From IMG/VR virus record IMGVR_UViG_3300023245_000129, positions 1 through 20,573 of that record: a stretch of 20,573 nucleotides of DNA. One strand, given 5' to 3'. Of this stretch, positions 19,891-20,573 are shown one piece after another. Position 1 is the first letter of the stretch, and each line of letters starts with the position of its first letter. The translations under genes and the position numbers were made by a program. Under the pieces are notes generated by a model, which had not been told where the DNA came from, made no database searches, and saw nothing but the letters and a program-made list of their open reading frames with translations. The DNA comes from a virus.

Positions 19891-20344
19891 TTATCATTCT
19901 TCCTTGTTTCCATCCAGTTTCTAAATGTTTATTCAACTTATCTTTATGAATTCTCTTGTTCTCATCGTCTTTAGTAACCCACGTATATTGCTTATTAGTA
20001 TCCGAGGCATATTTATCCTTTATGTCTAGAAATGACAATAGAACATCAGTTTCCGTTAATTCCCTAGCAGCAACATACCCTCTGTTTTCTGTCCAAAACA
20101 AATGATCGCCCGTGCAGACAACTGACTGCATACCATCATCTGTTTCAACCTTATAAAGCTCCGCGTCTGGATTCGTCATACCAAACGCAGTTATAGATTG
20201 AAACTCAACGGTATTTGTCTTGGTATTATATGACTTAACCAAAACTGTTTCATATTTCTTAATGAATTTATCTACTTCGTGAATTTCGATTGAAAAGATT
20301 TCATTATCACATTTTACCGTTATCTTAGTATCTGCTACCAGACA
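19792..20344 (-). other. Split intein in NrdA at the catalytic cysteine
   Basis: N-intein 19874-20344 and C-intein 19792-19890, in different frames and overlapping by 17 bp. Splicing would join Asn-Leu to Cys-Gln-Glu and restore the active-site motif. Split inteins in phage nrdA and gp41 genes are known from marine metagenomes ('fractured genes'), often with an endonuclease gene between the halves; here only the tail motif is left. Confidence 0.85.
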
Positions 20345-20573
20345 AAGATTACTCATACGCACTGCGGCTACATCTGGTTTGAATGATGAATGGTCGTTGA
20401 CGTTATCTACATTCATAAGATATATACGACCAGTATTCTTTCGTTCTTCCATAAATGCAGAGAACAGTTCTGATGCTTTTACACGTTTCTTGCGAATGTA
20501 GTTATTCTTTTCAGCACGTTCGTATAGTTCTTTGAACTTATCTTGATCATTAAAGAAGGATTCGAACGTGCTG
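19874..20573 (-). CDS. nrdA: NrdA N-terminal part fused to N-intein (partial at right edge)
   Basis: The frame enters from the right edge as NrdA (ASELFSAFMEERKNTGRIYL, NVDNVNDH) up to RMSNL, then becomes an intein: CLVADTKITV (block A, nucleophile Cys1) and VVCTGDHLFWT (block B, T-x2-H), with NRGYVAARELTETD after it. About 105 residues form the splicing domain. A tail of about 50 residues follows, with a WVT..ENKR....GWKQGR motif like the DNA-binding ends of phage homing endonucleases. It stops at 19874, so the large subunit is made as two proteins. The reductase part reduces NDPs to dNDPs with NrdB. An ATG at 20452 is internal, not the start. Confidence 0.88.
   Translation of the reverse strand, partial: STFESFFNDQDKFKELYERAEKNNYIRKKRVKASELFSAFMEERKNTGRIYLMNVDNVNDHSSFKPDVAAVRMSNLCLVADTKITVKCDNEIFSIEIHEVDKFIKKYETVLVKSYNTKTNTVEFQSITAFGMTNPDAELYKVETDDGMQSVVCTGDHLFWTENRGYVAARELTETDVLLSFLDIKDKYASDTNKQYTWVTKDDENKRIHKDKLNKHLETGWKQGRMINGKSN

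Overview
The window looks like part of the genome of a large virulent tailed phage of the T4-like (myovirus) type, AT-rich by eye, with almost every gene on the minus strand in tight, often overlapping operons. Evidence for a phage is a PAAR spike-tip protein with neighbouring structural genes, a SleB-type lysin, a class Ia ribonucleotide reductase operon with glutaredoxin, fragments of replicative helicase and primase, UvdE, and T4-late-type TATAAATA promoters. A circularly permuted tmRNA gene whose tag ends in AVAA points to an alphaproteobacterial host or ancestry (inference).

Layout. 1-5300: two clusters of short paralogous MORN_2/YwqK-like repeat proteins joined by ATGA-type overlaps, a SleB-like hydrolase, small Cys-rich proteins and a uvsE-type UV endonuclease. 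Between them lie unusual arrays of sigma70-type promoters, several arranged as face-to-face pairs with 46-47 bp between the -10 boxes. 5463-7631: a mosaic block of phage gene pieces (two radical SAM fragments, a helicase N-domain, one intact unknown ORF, a primase fragment) that splits one copy of the repeated promoter and is flanked by 11-bp direct repeats. 7706-8283: two small unknown genes. 8340-11115: an RNA island with, on the minus strand, a ~0.9 kb RNA rich in GNRA tetraloop hairpins with a tRNA-like gene (anticodon position UCA) inside it, a separate ~200-nt RNA with a consensus promoter and terminator, a 121-bp structured inverted repeat, a few tiny ORFs and the permuted tmRNA. 11152-14416: structural or lysis-related genes. 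14500-15600: a plus-strand radical SAM/SPASM enzyme. 15593-20573: the nrd operon, transcribed as nrdA (split in two by a split intein), twitch-type radical SAM protein, PD-(D/E)XK-like protein, nrdB, grx and a small membrane protein.

How it fits together. The nrd operon supplies deoxynucleotides for phage DNA synthesis, and NrdA must be made whole by protein trans-splicing at its thiyl-radical cysteine. UvdE protects or repairs phage DNA. tmRNA and the tRNA-like gene suggest control of translation and ribosome rescue. Several single genes have a consensus promoter whose expected start point falls on the ATG, so they are probably leaderless, while operon-internal genes use Shine-Dalgarno sites and stop-start overlaps. 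The strongest candidates for something new are the large structured RNA, the permuted phage tmRNA, the split-intein nrdA, the convergent promoter modules and the mosaic block inserted in one of them. No searches could be run; family names come from motif recognition.
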